Shown here piece by piece: positions 54,078 through 61,758 of a stretch of 64,000 bases of DNA (its first letter is position 1; every line of letters starts with the position of its first letter). The DNA comes from Curtobacterium herbarum (GTDB taxonomy: Bacteria > Actinomycetota > Actinomycetes > Actinomycetales > Microbacteriaceae). Where the stretch lies: NCBI RefSeq assembly GCF_016907335.1, contig NZ_JAFBBT010000001.1, positions 3,162,001 through 3,226,000 on the forward strand, written 5' to 3'. The notes below the pieces were generated by a model, which was not told where the DNA came from, did no database searches, and saw nothing but the letters and a program-made list of their open reading frames with translations. Made by a program: the position numbers and the translations under genes.

Positions 54078-55076
54078 ATGTCTCAACACTTCGACGTCAT
54101 CGTCGTCGGCGGCGGTCCCGCCGGCCTGTCCGCCGCCCTCATCCTCGGGCGCTCGCGCCGCTCCGTCCTGGTCGTCGACGCGGGTGAGCCCCGCAACGCA
54201 CCCGCCGAGGGCGTCCACAACCTGCTGGGCCAGGAGGGCACCGCACCCCGCGAGCTGGTCCGGATCGGGCGCCAGGAGGTCGCCCGCTACGGGGTCACCG
54301 TGACGGACGGGAGGATCGTGGCCGCGTCCGCCACACCCGTCACCGCCGACGACCCGGTCGGTTTCCGGCTGACCCTGGCCTCTGGCGAGGTCGTCGCCGC
54401 CCGCCGCGTGGTCGTGGCCGGCGGGGCGGTCGACGTCCTGCCCGACGTCCCGGGGCTGGCGGAGCAGTGGGGCCGCGGGGTCGTGCACTGCCCGTTCTGC
54501 CACGGGTGGGAGGTCCGCGACCGCCGGATCGGGGTCCTCGTCACGATGGCGGCGGCCGCGCACCAGGTACAGCTGTTCCGCGCGCTGAGCGACGACGTCA
54601 CGGCGTTCGTGGCGGATCCCGACCTGCTCGACGACACCGTGCTGGCCGGTTTCGCAGCCCGCGACATCCGGGTGGTCCGGACCCCGATCGTCCGTGTGCT
54701 CTCCGACGGCGACGCGCTGTCCGGAGTGGAGCTCGCGGACGGGACCGTCGTCGGGCTCGATGCCCTGGCGGCTGCGAGCCGGGTCGAGGCCCGGGTCGAG
54801 TGGGCCGCCCGACTCGGGCTGACACCGGTGGACCAGGAGGTCAACGGCACGGTGATCGGCCGGGTGCTGGCGGTCGACGCGGTCGGACGGACCGACGTGC
54901 CCGGCGTGTACGCGGCGGGCAACGCGGCGAACGCGATGCACACCGTGGTCGTCGCGGCAGCGGCGGGGTCGCAGACCGGGGCGGCCGTGCACGGCGACCT
55001 GCTGCAGGCGGACGTCGCGGCCGCGGTCCGGGGGCGCGCAGCGGAAGGAGTCGATGCGCCCTTCCCGGTCAGGTGA
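54078..55076 (+). CDS. FAD-dependent oxidoreductase, thioredoxin-reductase-like
   Basis: ATG 54078 (MSQHFDVIVVGGGPAGLSAAL) begins a 332-residue flavoprotein. The FAD motif GGGPAG, the redox pair HCPFCHGWE near residue 140 and the FAD end motif GVYAAGNAANAMHTVV match the thioredoxin reductase fold. The NADPH Rossmann site is degenerate (GVLVTMAAAAHQ instead of GGGxSA), so the electron donor is uncertain. Relatives occur in secondary metabolism (disulfide-forming oxidases). The last 8 bases overlap the convergent crcB gene. Confidence 0.87.
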   Translation: MSQHFDVIVVGGGPAGLSAALILGRSRRSVLVVDAGEPRNAPAEGVHNLLGQEGTAPRELVRIGRQEVARYGVTVTDGRIVAASATPVTADDPVGFRLTLASGEVVAARRVVVAGGAVDVLPDVPGLAEQWGRGVVHCPFCHGWEVRDRRIGVLVTMAAAAHQVQLFRALSDDVTAFVADPDLLDDTVLAGFAARDIRVVRTPIVRVLSDGDALSGVELADGTVVGLDALAAASRVEARVEWAARLGLTPVDQEVNGTVIGRVLAVDAVGRTDVPGVYAAGNAANAMHTVVVAAAAGSQTGAAVHGDLLQADVAAAVRGRAAEGVDAPFPVR

Positions 55077-55440
55077 GGGCGCCGAGCGCGACACCCGCGG
55101 CAGCAGCGGCCACCGACACCACGAGCATCCCGAGCCCGTTGACCGCGGCGGCCGTGGTGCGGCCGCTGCGGGCCAGGCGGACGGTCTCGAAGCTGGCGGT
55201 GCTGAACGTCGTGTAGCCGCCCAGGAGCCCGGTGCCGAGGACCGCGACCGGCACGACGCCGAGGTGCCCGGCGGCGCCGGTGACGACGCCCAGGAGGAAC
55301 GAACCGGTGACGTTGATCGTCAGCGTCCCGACCGGGATCCGGAACTCCCGCCCCCGGTTGACCGCCCCGTCCAGGACGAAGCGCAGCGCCGCACCGAGAC
55401 CGCCGGCAGCCGCGACGCCGAGGAAGACCACCGCGCTCAT
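55069..55440 (-). CDS. crcB: Fluoride channel protein CrcB/FluC, second of a pair
   Basis: ATG 55440 overlaps the end of the first crcB as ATGA. The 123 residues form four helices with AGGLGAALRFVLDG, the Asn of TLTINVTGSFLLG, and LGGYTTFSTASFE with the Phe and Thr residues of the fluoride path. FluC channels work as dual-topology dimers; in many Gram-positives two different genes make a heterodimer. Exports toxic fluoride. Confidence 0.93.
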   Translation of the reverse strand: MSAVVFLGVAAAGGLGAALRFVLDGAVNRGREFRIPVGTLTINVTGSFLLGVVTGAAGHLGVVPVAVLGTGLLGGYTTFSTASFETVRLARSGRTTAAAVNGLGMLVVSVAAAAAGVALGALT

Positions 55441-55925
55441 GCCCGCGCTCCGTTCGACCGGATCCGGCCCGCGACGGCGATGCCGACACCGGTCGCCACG
55501 GCACCGGTGAGCACCGTCAGCAGCGAGTACCCGGTCCCGTCGAGCCCGCGGCCGTCGCGGAACAGGACCGCGGTGCTCGTCGCGAGGGTGCTGTACGTGG
55601 TGAAGCCGCCGAGGACTCCGGTGCCGAGCAGGAGCCGCATCGTCCGGCGGCGGCCCGCATCAGCTCCCCGGCGGGCGAGGTGCTCGAGCAGCAGCCCCAG
55701 CAGGAGCGCACCGGAGACGTTGATCCAGAAGATCGCCCACGACACTCCGTGCTGCGCCGGGAACGCCGTGCTGATCGCTTCGCGCGCGGCGGTGCCGATC
55801 GCACCCCCGACCGCCACGAGGCCGAGGTAGCGCCACCGCAGGTGCACCGGTCGCGGTGTCGCGGACGTGGACGCATCGGTGGACGCATCGTCGATGTCGG
55901 GGTCGGTCCCCACGGGTTCGGACAT
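55437..55925 (-). CDS. crcB: Fluoride channel protein CrcB/FluC, first of a pair
   Basis: The 162-residue protein starts at ATG 55925 with GGGAGAG upstream. A Thr/Ser/Asp-rich tail of about 30 residues precedes four helices with VGGAIGTAAREAIS, FWINVSGALLLGLL and LGGFTTYSTLATS, the CrcB signatures. It pairs with the downstream crcB, probably in opposite membrane orientation. No fluoride riboswitch could be recognised in its leader. Confidence 0.92.
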   Translation of the reverse strand: MSEPVGTDPDIDDASTDASTSATPRPVHLRWRYLGLVAVGGAIGTAAREAISTAFPAQHGVSWAIFWINVSGALLLGLLLEHLARRGADAGRRRTMRLLLGTGVLGGFTTYSTLATSTAVLFRDGRGLDGTGYSLLTVLTGAVATGVGIAVAGRIRSNGARA

Positions 55926-56086
55926 GGCTCTCCCTACCTCAGGCGCGTCGGAACGCGACCAGCTGAGATAGGGACTGTTGTCGACGGACGTCGAGGTTGG
56001 GTCCGGCAAGCCCCACTGCCGGGTCGGATGACGACACCAGTATGCACCTCCGACCGGGCACCGCGCGATCGTGTGCCGACCGGCCG

Positions 56087-56551
56087 TCACCGCATCGGGG
56101 TGAGCGTGCTCGCGAGGAGCAGGTCCTTCGCGGGGCCCCGTGCGTGCCAGCGGACGGTCCACCGCTCGGGCGTCCCGGCGAGCAGGCCCGTGTAGTCGTC
56201 GGGGTCGCAGGCGTGCTCGACGCGAGCTCCCCACACCCAGTCGTGGAAGGGGCGACCGTCGGCGAAGCAGACCCGCCACCGGCCGTCCGGGGCATCGGGA
56301 CCGCCGCGGGCCGGGCCGCCGCCGGTGACCGCGGCCGCGCCGCGCCGGACCGCCAGTGTCCGCCACACCGGGGTCGTGCGGTCACCGAGGACCATCGTGC
56401 CGGTCTCGTGCCAGCGCACGGTGTCGTCGTCGACCGCGTTGAGCTCGGTCGTACCCGTGACGGTGCCGCGCAGGTCGGCGAGCCGGTCGTGCACCGTCCG
56501 CTCGAGCACCCACTGCCCGAGCAGGTCGGTGGGTGCGAGTGCGCCGGTCAC
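56087..56551 (-). CDS. Protein of unknown function, DUF6314-like
   Basis: GTG 56551 overlaps the pentapeptide-repeat gene stop (GTGA). The 154 residues read as a single beta-barrel-like domain: LLGQWVLERTVHDRLADLRG, VRWHETGTMVLG, WRVCFADGRPFHDW, and a final WTVRWHARGPAKDLLLAST. This resembles DUF6314, a lipocalin-like family of unknown role, though I cannot confirm the match. It is coupled to the pentapeptide protein. Confidence 0.65.
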   Translation of the reverse strand: MTGALAPTDLLGQWVLERTVHDRLADLRGTVTGTTELNAVDDDTVRWHETGTMVLGDRTTPVWRTLAVRRGAAAVTGGGPARGGPDAPDGRWRVCFADGRPFHDWVWGARVEHACDPDDYTGLLAGTPERWTVRWHARGPAKDLLLASTLTPMR

Positions 56552-57213
56552 TCGACCCGGTAGCCGGCCTGGGCGGCCAGCAGCGGCGCGAGCGTGAACA
56601 GCTGCTCGCCGCCGATCGTCGCACCGCGCAGGCCGTCCAGCCGCTCCAGGCGGTCGAGGTCCGCGTCCCGCAGGTCGACGTCCTCGATGCGGGTGTTCGT
56701 GCCCGCGAACTCCCGCACGGTACTGCCCGGGAACGACACCCGCAGCAGTCGGGCGTCCGCGATGTCGATCTCGTCGATGACGCAGTCGCGGAAGACCACG
56801 TCGGTGAGCGTCGAGGCGCGGAGGTTGACGAACCCGAGCTTCAGTCCGACGAACTCGACGCCGGCGAGGGAGCTGTCGTGCAGTTCGGCCGAGCCGACCC
56901 GGCCGCCGGCGATCCGGACCTCCCGCCAGGCACCGCTGACGGCGCGGAGCACGGGGGCGTCGAGGACCTCGACGACGCTGTCGCGGATCCGGAAGCCACG
57001 GAGTTCGGCGTCGCCGGCGCGGAGGGTCTCGATGACGCACTCCTCGACCTCCAGGTCGGGCAGCCGCTCACCGGACAGCTCGAGGACGCCGATGCGCTTG
57101 CCCTCGATGCGGTCGCCGGTCAGGACGTCGCCGGGGCCGGGCGTCCAGTCCTCCAGGTCCGTCGGTTCGGTGAGCGTGATGCGGGGCGCCGTGACGCCGG
57201 TCTTCCGTGCCAT
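56548..57213 (-). CDS. Pentapeptide-repeat protein
   Basis: The 221-residue protein starts at ATG 57213. From about residue 70 it is built of five-residue units of A/S-D/N-L-x-x type: LRAGDAELRGFRIRDSVVEV, SELHDSSLAGVEFVGLKLGF, then VNLRASTLTDVVFRDCVIDE and RIEDVDLRDADLDRLERLDG. Such units form a right-handed quadrilateral helix. Family members bind DNA gyrase or act as scaffolds; the role here is unknown. First gene of a pair with the DUF6314-like gene. Confidence 0.82.
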   Translation of the reverse strand: MARKTGVTAPRITLTEPTDLEDWTPGPGDVLTGDRIEGKRIGVLELSGERLPDLEVEECVIETLRAGDAELRGFRIRDSVVEVLDAPVLRAVSGAWREVRIAGGRVGSAELHDSSLAGVEFVGLKLGFVNLRASTLTDVVFRDCVIDEIDIADARLLRVSFPGSTVREFAGTNTRIEDVDLRDADLDRLERLDGLRGATIGGEQLFTLAPLLAAQAGYRVE

Positions 57214-57255
57214 GCCCCCAGTCTGGCGCGCGGCACCGACGAGCGGGGACGCGCC

Positions 57256-58107
57256 TCAGCGCCCGGCGTTGTAGTGGTTCGCGACCTGCGTGGCGGAGAG
57301 CACCGAGCTGTACACGGCGGCGAACCGCATCGAGCCGGCGAAGTAGTAGGCACCCGCCCCCGGCCACCCGGTGATCGTGTCGTAGCCGACGCGGAAGTAC
57401 CCGTTCGCGGTCTCCGGGGTGGTGAAGGCGGCGTTCGAGGCGACGAGTGCTCCGTCGGCGTAGAGCCGCATCCCCGTCGAGGCGGACATCGTCGCGACGA
57501 CGTGGTGCCAGGCTCCGTCGCTGTAGGCCTTGGGCGACGTGACGACCTGCGTCGTGTTGTTGTAGGTACCGAAGACGAGCTGCCCGCTGGTGTTGAGGTA
57601 CACCTGGCGGTCGTGCTGCCCGGAGACGGTGACCTGGTTGCTGCCGAACCCGATGAGCAGGCCGCCGGCGACCGTGGTGCGGAACCAGACCTCCTCGCTG
57701 AAGGTGGTCGGGTTGCGGTACATGGTCGGGGTGGAGACGAAGCTCGACGAGCCGTCCAGCACGTACGCGCCGCCGGTGTCGCGGGGGCAGGCCTTGGGGG
57801 TCGTCGTCGCCGTGGTCATCGACCCCTGGTACGTGCCGTTCGCGGCCTTGCCGGAGTCGTCGACGGCGGTCTTCGCGTTGGAGGCTTCGGTGAGCTGGTA
57901 GGTGAACAGTGCGTTGGCGTTGTCCACGTCGACCGCACTCGCGCAGGTGAAGTAGCTGGCGGTACCGGCGCTGTTCGACCCGTTCGTCACCTTCGCGCTG
58001 AAGGCGGACCGGGTCGGCGCGAACTGGTTCAACACGATGACGACGGCGAGCGCGACGACGAGCAGGACGGCGATGACCTTGCCGTCACGGAGTCGGTGCA
58101 GGTTCAC
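57256..58107 (-). CDS. Membrane-anchored LamG/concanavalin-like domain protein
   Basis: GTG 58107 overlaps the signal peptidase stop (GTGA). Residues 10-30 are a membrane or signal segment (KVIAVLLVVALAVVIVLNQF) with SAFSAKVTNGSN after it, the style of SipW-processed proteins. From about residue 75 a LamG-type jelly roll is visible: GAYVLDGSSSFVSTP, FSEEVWFRTT, DGAWHHVVATMSASTGMRLY and FAGSMRFAAVYSSVLSATQV. It probably binds glycans at the surface. Last gene of the secreted-protein cluster. Confidence 0.83.
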   Translation of the reverse strand: MNLHRLRDGKVIAVLLVVALAVVIVLNQFAPTRSAFSAKVTNGSNSAGTASYFTCASAVDVDNANALFTYQLTEASNAKTAVDDSGKAANGTYQGSMTTATTTPKACPRDTGGAYVLDGSSSFVSTPTMYRNPTTFSEEVWFRTTVAGGLLIGFGSNQVTVSGQHDRQVYLNTSGQLVFGTYNNTTQVVTSPKAYSDGAWHHVVATMSASTGMRLYADGALVASNAAFTTPETANGYFRVGYDTITGWPGAGAYYFAGSMRFAAVYSSVLSATQVANHYNAGR

Positions 58108-58988
58108 GCGGCACGCACCGCCTCGACGCGGCCGAACGCCAGGCAGAACAGCAGCGGCAGCAGGCAGGCGGCGATGAGCGCGGCCCAGCCCATCGGGTCG
58201 AGGTCGATGCTCGACATCAGCTGGTACTGCCCGTGGTGGGAGAGTTCGTGGATGGTGACCCGACCGACCTCGCCGTCGACCAGGTGCACGGTGTTGCCGC
58301 CGACGGCGTCGATGCGGACGGGGAACATGCCGGAGGAGACGACGGTCGCCTCGACGGTGCCCTTCGCGGATGCGTTCGAGATCGTCGTGACGTTGACGAA
58401 CGGCTTGAGCAGGAACGCGGCGTACGACACGGTGAGCGCGCTGCCGGCGATGCGCAGGCTGCCGCGCGTGATCCGGTCGGTGAAGGCGCTGGTCAGGGCC
58501 CAGATGAGGAGCGTGCCGATCAGGAGGATCGGGGCGGCCCGGAAGAGCCAGCCCAGGTGCGGGACGAGCAGGACCGGCGAGCCGACCAGGTTCTCCTGGG
58601 TGAGCGTCCACGGGTCCTCGGCACCGTTCACGTCACCGCGGGCGTGGATGCCGCCGTCGGGGTCGATCGCGACGACGCGGTGCGTGTAGGTGACGTCGGG
58701 GTTCGCCGGGGTCCAGTAGGACACGATGTCGCCGATCCGGAGGGACGACGCCTGCACCGGCATGTCGAGGACGAGCGTGCCGACGGGGGCGGCTTCACCC
58801 ATCGACGGGGTCTCGACGACGAACCAGCGGCCGCCGTTGGTGAGGAAGAGGACGGCGGCGGTGAGGAGCAGCGCCGCGATCGTGGCGACCGACCAGGCCA
58901 TGACGGTCTCGGAGCGGCTGACCGGGCGTCCGCCGAGGAACGGCCGCGGCAGGGTCCCGCTGAGCGGGATGGCCGGGGTGAGGCTCAT
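58104..58988 (-). CDS. Signal peptidase I, SipW/ER-like type (S26B)
   Basis: The 294-residue protein starts at ATG 58988. After a first helix (about residues 33-50), the active-site Ser lies in ETPSMGEAAPVGTLVL. In place of the usual bacterial Lys it has His in VTYTHRVVAI, followed by ARGDVNGAEDPWTL. Ser/His chemistry is the mark of ER-type and SipW-type signal peptidases. Further helices and an extracellular domain follow. It lies between a TasA-like gene and a LamG gene and probably processes both. Confidence 0.9.
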   Translation of the reverse strand: MSLTPAIPLSGTLPRPFLGGRPVSRSETVMAWSVATIAALLLTAAVLFLTNGGRWFVVETPSMGEAAPVGTLVLDMPVQASSLRIGDIVSYWTPANPDVTYTHRVVAIDPDGGIHARGDVNGAEDPWTLTQENLVGSPVLLVPHLGWLFRAAPILLIGTLLIWALTSAFTDRITRGSLRIAGSALTVSYAAFLLKPFVNVTTISNASAKGTVEATVVSSGMFPVRIDAVGGNTVHLVDGEVGRVTIHELSHHGQYQLMSSIDLDPMGWAALIAACLLPLLFCLAFGRVEAVRAA

Positions 58989-59083
58989 GTGCTGCTCCGT
59001 CCTGGTCGGTCGTGGTCACGGGGAATGGCGACGCTCGACCGGAGGGGGGTCGGTCGAGCGTCGCCGGTCAGGGGTACTGCTGA

Positions 59084-59731
59084 TCAGGCCGTGAAGGTCC
59101 AGGTCATCGGCACCGCGGCGGCGAGGCCCTGGTAGGTGTTGCCGGCCGAGGAGTCGAGCGTGACCGCGAAGTTGAAGGGGACGCTCGCACCGGCGGCGGG
59201 AGCGGTCGGCAAGGTGATCGCGGCGCCGCCCTTGAAGCTGGCGAGGGTGCCGGAGAAGACGGTGGCGGAGCCCGAGGTGACGACGAGGTTCATCTTCGCG
59301 CACAGGTCGGTCGCGGTGCCGTTCGACGTGCCGTTCGCGCTCTGCGTGCAGGCGGCGCCCGGGGTCAGGGTGAAGGTGCTGGCGGCTGCGGTGCCGGTGT
59401 TCTTGATGGTGATCGGGGTGTTGACCGTGTTGCCCGGGGTCATCGTCGTGCTGCCACCGAACTTGTTGATGGTGGAGCAGGTCGCGGCGTTGGTCGAGAC
59501 CGAGCCGCCATCGGTGCTGAGGCAGGTGACCGACGCGTTGGCGTTCTGCTCCTGCATGATCAGCGTGCCGCTGGCAGCGGTGTTGCTGCTGTTGGTGATG
59601 CTCGCGGCGAACCCGGACAGGGTGCCGGTGAGCGAGAGGGAGAGGAGCACGGCGGCGAAGATGCCCGCGAGGAGCGCCACGGGTGCGAAACGGATGCGCT
59701 TCAGCGGGGAGGTGCGGAGCTGGTTGGACAC
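59084..59731 (-). CDS. TasA/camelysin-like secreted protein (probable SipW substrate)
   Basis: GTG 59731 (GAGGTA upstream) gives 215 residues. The N-terminal signal runs to about residue 45 (FAPVALLAGIFAAVLLSLSL then TGTLSGFAASITNSSN), a long export signal followed by the A-x-x-T-N-S-S type junction seen in SipW-dependent proteins. The rest is a Thr/Ala/Ser-rich beta domain (TPITIKNTGTAAASTFTLTP) with paired cysteines, similar in style to TasA/camelysin fibre proteins. Identity as a matrix fibre is inference from layout and the adjoining peptidase. Confidence 0.78.
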   Translation of the reverse strand: MSNQLRTSPLKRIRFAPVALLAGIFAAVLLSLSLTGTLSGFAASITNSSNTAASGTLIMQEQNANASVTCLSTDGGSVSTNAATCSTINKFGGSTTMTPGNTVNTPITIKNTGTAAASTFTLTPGAACTQSANGTSNGTATDLCAKMNLVVTSGSATVFSGTLASFKGGAAITLPTAPAAGASVPFNFAVTLDSSAGNTYQGLAAAVPMTWTFTA

Positions 59732-59785
59732 GGGGTACCTCGATGTTCGTGGGGGGCTGGTTCGCAACCTCCGTTCGGCCGATTG

Positions 59786-59798
59786 CTCAATGATTAAG
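59786..59798. promoter_or_regulatory. MarR-type operator
   Basis: CTCAATGATTAAG is a near-perfect 13-bp palindrome about 55 bases upstream of the TasA-like gene and 140 bases before the marR start. AT-rich sites of this form are typical for MarR proteins. The rest of the 207-base gap shows one GGACGGGAGGC word (59858-59868). Confidence 0.6.
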
Positions 59799-59938
59799 AT
59801 AGTCACCGGTTCAACAAGACGGAACCGCCGCGCGGCCCCCAGAGCGGGGGACACGACGGACGGGAGGCGCACCGGCGCCCGGCAGACACGCGTCGGCCCG
59901 GTAACCTCCCGCAACGAGAGAGATCTGGAGACCAGCCC

Positions 59939-60406
59939 GTGAGCGAGCAGGACGAGCACGACGCGATGGACCTGATGACCGCGTTCGACGCCGTCGTGCG
60001 CGCCAACGCGAGCCTGGTGGGGCAGCTCAGCGCCCGCGCCGGCGTGCACGAGAGCGGCCTCCGTGCACTCGTGCTCATCAGCGACACCGGCTACTCCACC
60101 CCCACCGAGGTCGCCGGGTTCCTCGGCCTGACCTCCGGGGCCGTGACGAACATGGTCGACCGGCTCTCGACGGCGGGACTCCTCGAGCGCACGCCGAACC
60201 CGACCGACCGGCGCGGATCACTGCTGCGTCTGCGTCCAGCGGGCGAGGCCGTCGTCGCGGACTACCGGGAGCGCTACGCCGCCATGCTCCGCGCGGTCGA
60301 CTCCGGCCACCGTGGGGACCTGCACGCGGTCCTCAACGACCTGGCCACGGGGCTGTTCGAGCAGGCCGCCACCGCCGGCCCTGCCCCGGCGGACGCCCCG
60401 GACTGA
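59939..60406 (+). CDS. MarR family transcriptional regulator
   Basis: GTG 59939 gives 155 residues with the MarR winged helix: TPTEVAGFLGLTSGAVTNMV is the recognition region and PTDRRGSLLRLRPAGE the wing. It is divergent from the TasA-like/signal peptidase/LamG cluster with a MarR-type palindrome between, so it is a good candidate for its regulator. Effector unknown. Confidence 0.9.
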   Translation: MSEQDEHDAMDLMTAFDAVVRANASLVGQLSARAGVHESGLRALVLISDTGYSTPTEVAGFLGLTSGAVTNMVDRLSTAGLLERTPNPTDRRGSLLRLRPAGEAVVADYRERYAAMLRAVDSGHRGDLHAVLNDLATGLFEQAATAGPAPADAPD

Positions 60407-60499
60407 CCCCGCCGCCGGACAGCAGCAGCGTTGGCGTCACCGGCGACGAACGTGCACCCGAAGGTCGATCGTCGCGGTGCGCTCCGATCGCGGCGCCGG

Positions 60500-60712
60500 T
60501 CAGGTGCGCGTCATCGCAGTCCCACTGAGACACGGGGGGTGCCGATTCCGAAACCATCCGAAGATAAAGAACGCGGTGAGCACTGCCCCCGGGATTGCGA
60601 TCACTATCGCCCAGTTGGAGCCAATCAATAACAGCACTAGACCAGTGATTGCAACAATTGGCCCCGCGACCAGGCCAATTGACCAAAATGCGGACCGCCG
60701 TCGATGATCCAT
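60500..60712 (-). CDS. Small two-helix membrane protein, possibly truncated immunity protein
   Basis: The 70-residue frame from ATG 60712 has two membrane segments (SIGLVAGPIVAITGLVLLLI and IAIPGAVLTAFFIFGWF) and a short polar tail. Its ATG and first four codons lie within the duplicated RHS-core sequence, so the true N-terminus was probably replaced when the cassette broke. The local base composition is lower in GC than the neighbours. Position downstream of an RHS fragment and small membrane nature both fit an immunity protein. Confidence 0.5.
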   Translation of the reverse strand: MDHRRRSAFWSIGLVAGPIVAITGLVLLLIGSNWAIVIAIPGAVLTAFFIFGWFRNRHPPCLSGTAMTRT

Positions 60713-60969
60713 ATGCTCGTGGTGCCGTCCGTCGTGCGGAGGTCCAGCAGCTGACCCGTCACGGGGTCGCTGAGCACCGACGCGGTCCCGACACCGGCGG
60801 CGGTTCGTGCGGTGATCACCGGCACCCCGTTCTGGTCGTTGGTTCCATATGTGTACTGGTACGCCGTGCCGCCGTCGGTGGCCTGGGAGAGCAGCTTGTT
60901 CATGTCGGCACCGGCGTAGGTGTAGCTCGTCTTGACGCCATCTTTCATCGACGCGGTCCCCGGTGCCAC
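60637..60969 (-). pseudogene. Orphan RHS-repeat fragment
   Basis: Bases about 60697-60956 are a diverged copy of part of the large RHS gene (62338-62599). Both encode KDGVKTSYTYAGADMNKLLS and YQYTYGT followed by VLSDP-x-x-G-x-x-LDLRTTDGTTS. After WIIDG the similarity stops and the frame ends at 60637 with unrelated residues. The fragment lacks the RHS core end and any toxin domain, so it is a remnant of an older cassette. Confidence 0.75.
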
Positions 60970-60977
60970 CGGTCTGC

Positions 60978-61058
60978 TTATGACTTGAAGTGCCTAACGA
61001 CCAGAATCAAAGCAACGTTGGCCAACGTCGCAATTGTCAAAACCAGAATAAAAAACAA
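60978..61058 (-). pseudogene. Remnant of a small membrane protein
   Basis: A minus-strand frame with a stop directly before it encodes 26 residues, nearly all one membrane helix (FFILVLTIATLANVALILVV then RHFKS). The AT-rich DNA and location directly upstream of the orphan RHS fragment suggest the C-terminal end of a lost immunity gene. Confidence 0.35.
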
Positions 61059-61200
61059 TCAACTTAATCGAATGGCGACGCAGCGGCCTGACACCGCCCT
61101 CGGAACTCAACGCCATCGTCGTCGCCCGCTTCGACGGCACCGGAACCTTCTTTGTCCTGGCCGCCCTACGCCGACTTCTTCGTCGTCGCGTGAACCGGTG

Positions 61201-61395
61201 ATGCCGCCCATGATCGAACAGCACCTCCCCGGGCTCCGGCCAGAGCGCCACGAAACGTGGCGCCGACTGCGCCGCTTGCAGGGCGCAGTGGCCGTCACCC
61301 CTGACGCGGCACCGGCACCGGCACCGGCACCGGGCGATATCGCCCTGCCGGTCGAACTTCCAATCGTGGTCACGCTCGTCGACCACGACCTGTGA
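61201..61395 (+). CDS. Small protein (64 aa) behind a headless reading frame, origin unknown
   Basis: ATG 61201 overlaps by one base (TGATG) with the stop of a frame that reads about 61065-61201 (LTPPSELNAIVVARFDGTGT ... LRRLLRRRVNR) but has no start codon. The 64-residue product (MPPMIEQHLPGLRPERHETW, then an APAPAPAP stretch, ending VTLVDHDL) has high GC at codon position 3, as real genes here do. The pair looks like the 3' half of a two-gene unit whose beginning was deleted. No family recognised. Confidence 0.4.
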   Translation: MPPMIEQHLPGLRPERHETWRRLRRLQGAVAVTPDAAPAPAPAPGDIALPVELPIVVTLVDHDL

Positions 61396-61468
61396 GCAAG
61401 TCGATGCGACCGGACGTCAGTGCCGGCGTACCGCGGTGTTTCATGCCGTGAACCGGCCCGTTAGCACA

Positions 61469-61505
61469 ACGATGCCCCGATTCTCAGAACGAGTCGGGGC
61501 ATCGT
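61469..61505. terminator. 12-bp hairpin downstream of the RHS immunity gene
   Basis: ACGATGCCCCGA (61469-61480) pairs perfectly with 61494-61505 over a 13-base loop. It lies 53 bases after the 3' end of the minus-strand small membrane gene. Confidence 0.75.
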
Positions 61506-61557
61506 CATCAGCAACAGCTATGCACCATTGCTGGCAAACCAGCGTGTGCGTCAGGGC

Positions 61558-61758
61558 TTACCGCTGCTTATTCCTTCGATGGTTTCTTGCCGCGTCAATG
61601 AACATATATCCAGCGGCAAGTAGGAGCAAGATGCCAAGAATCCACATCGGCGCACCACGGAAGGAATTTTGAAGTGGACCAAGCAAGGCTACTGCGCCAA
61701 TGATGGTGAACACAACGCCAATCGATATTTCAAGCTTCACGCTGTTGGTGTTTTTCAT
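61558..61758 (-). CDS. Small two-helix membrane protein, probable immunity partner of the RHS protein
   Basis: ATG 61758 overlaps the RHS stop as ATGA, with GGAAAGG about 15 bases upstream. The 66 residues have helices at about 8-30 (LEISIGVVFTIIGAVALLG) and 38-55 (MWILGILLLLAAGYMFIDA) and a basic tail (RNHRRNKQR). The gene is more AT-rich than its surroundings. Small membrane proteins coupled to RHS genes with hydrophobic C-termini are typical immunity proteins against membrane-acting toxins. No named family is recognised. Confidence 0.68.
   Translation of the reverse strand: MKNTNSVKLEISIGVVFTIIGAVALLGPLQNSFRGAPMWILGILLLLAAGYMFIDAARNHRRNKQR

Noticed and set aside
55926-56086. Possible fluoride riboswitch upstream of the crcB pair
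   Set aside because: The leader contains GTCGTCATCCGACC-like sequence, but I could not find the conserved fluoride-aptamer pattern (GGnGAUGG ... pseudoknot ... UGAUGACnCC) in the right order. A covariance-model search would decide.
60407-60499. Possible integrase or insertion-sequence ends beside the RHS locus
   Set aside because: No transposase or integrase motifs and no terminal inverted repeats with target duplications could be found there.
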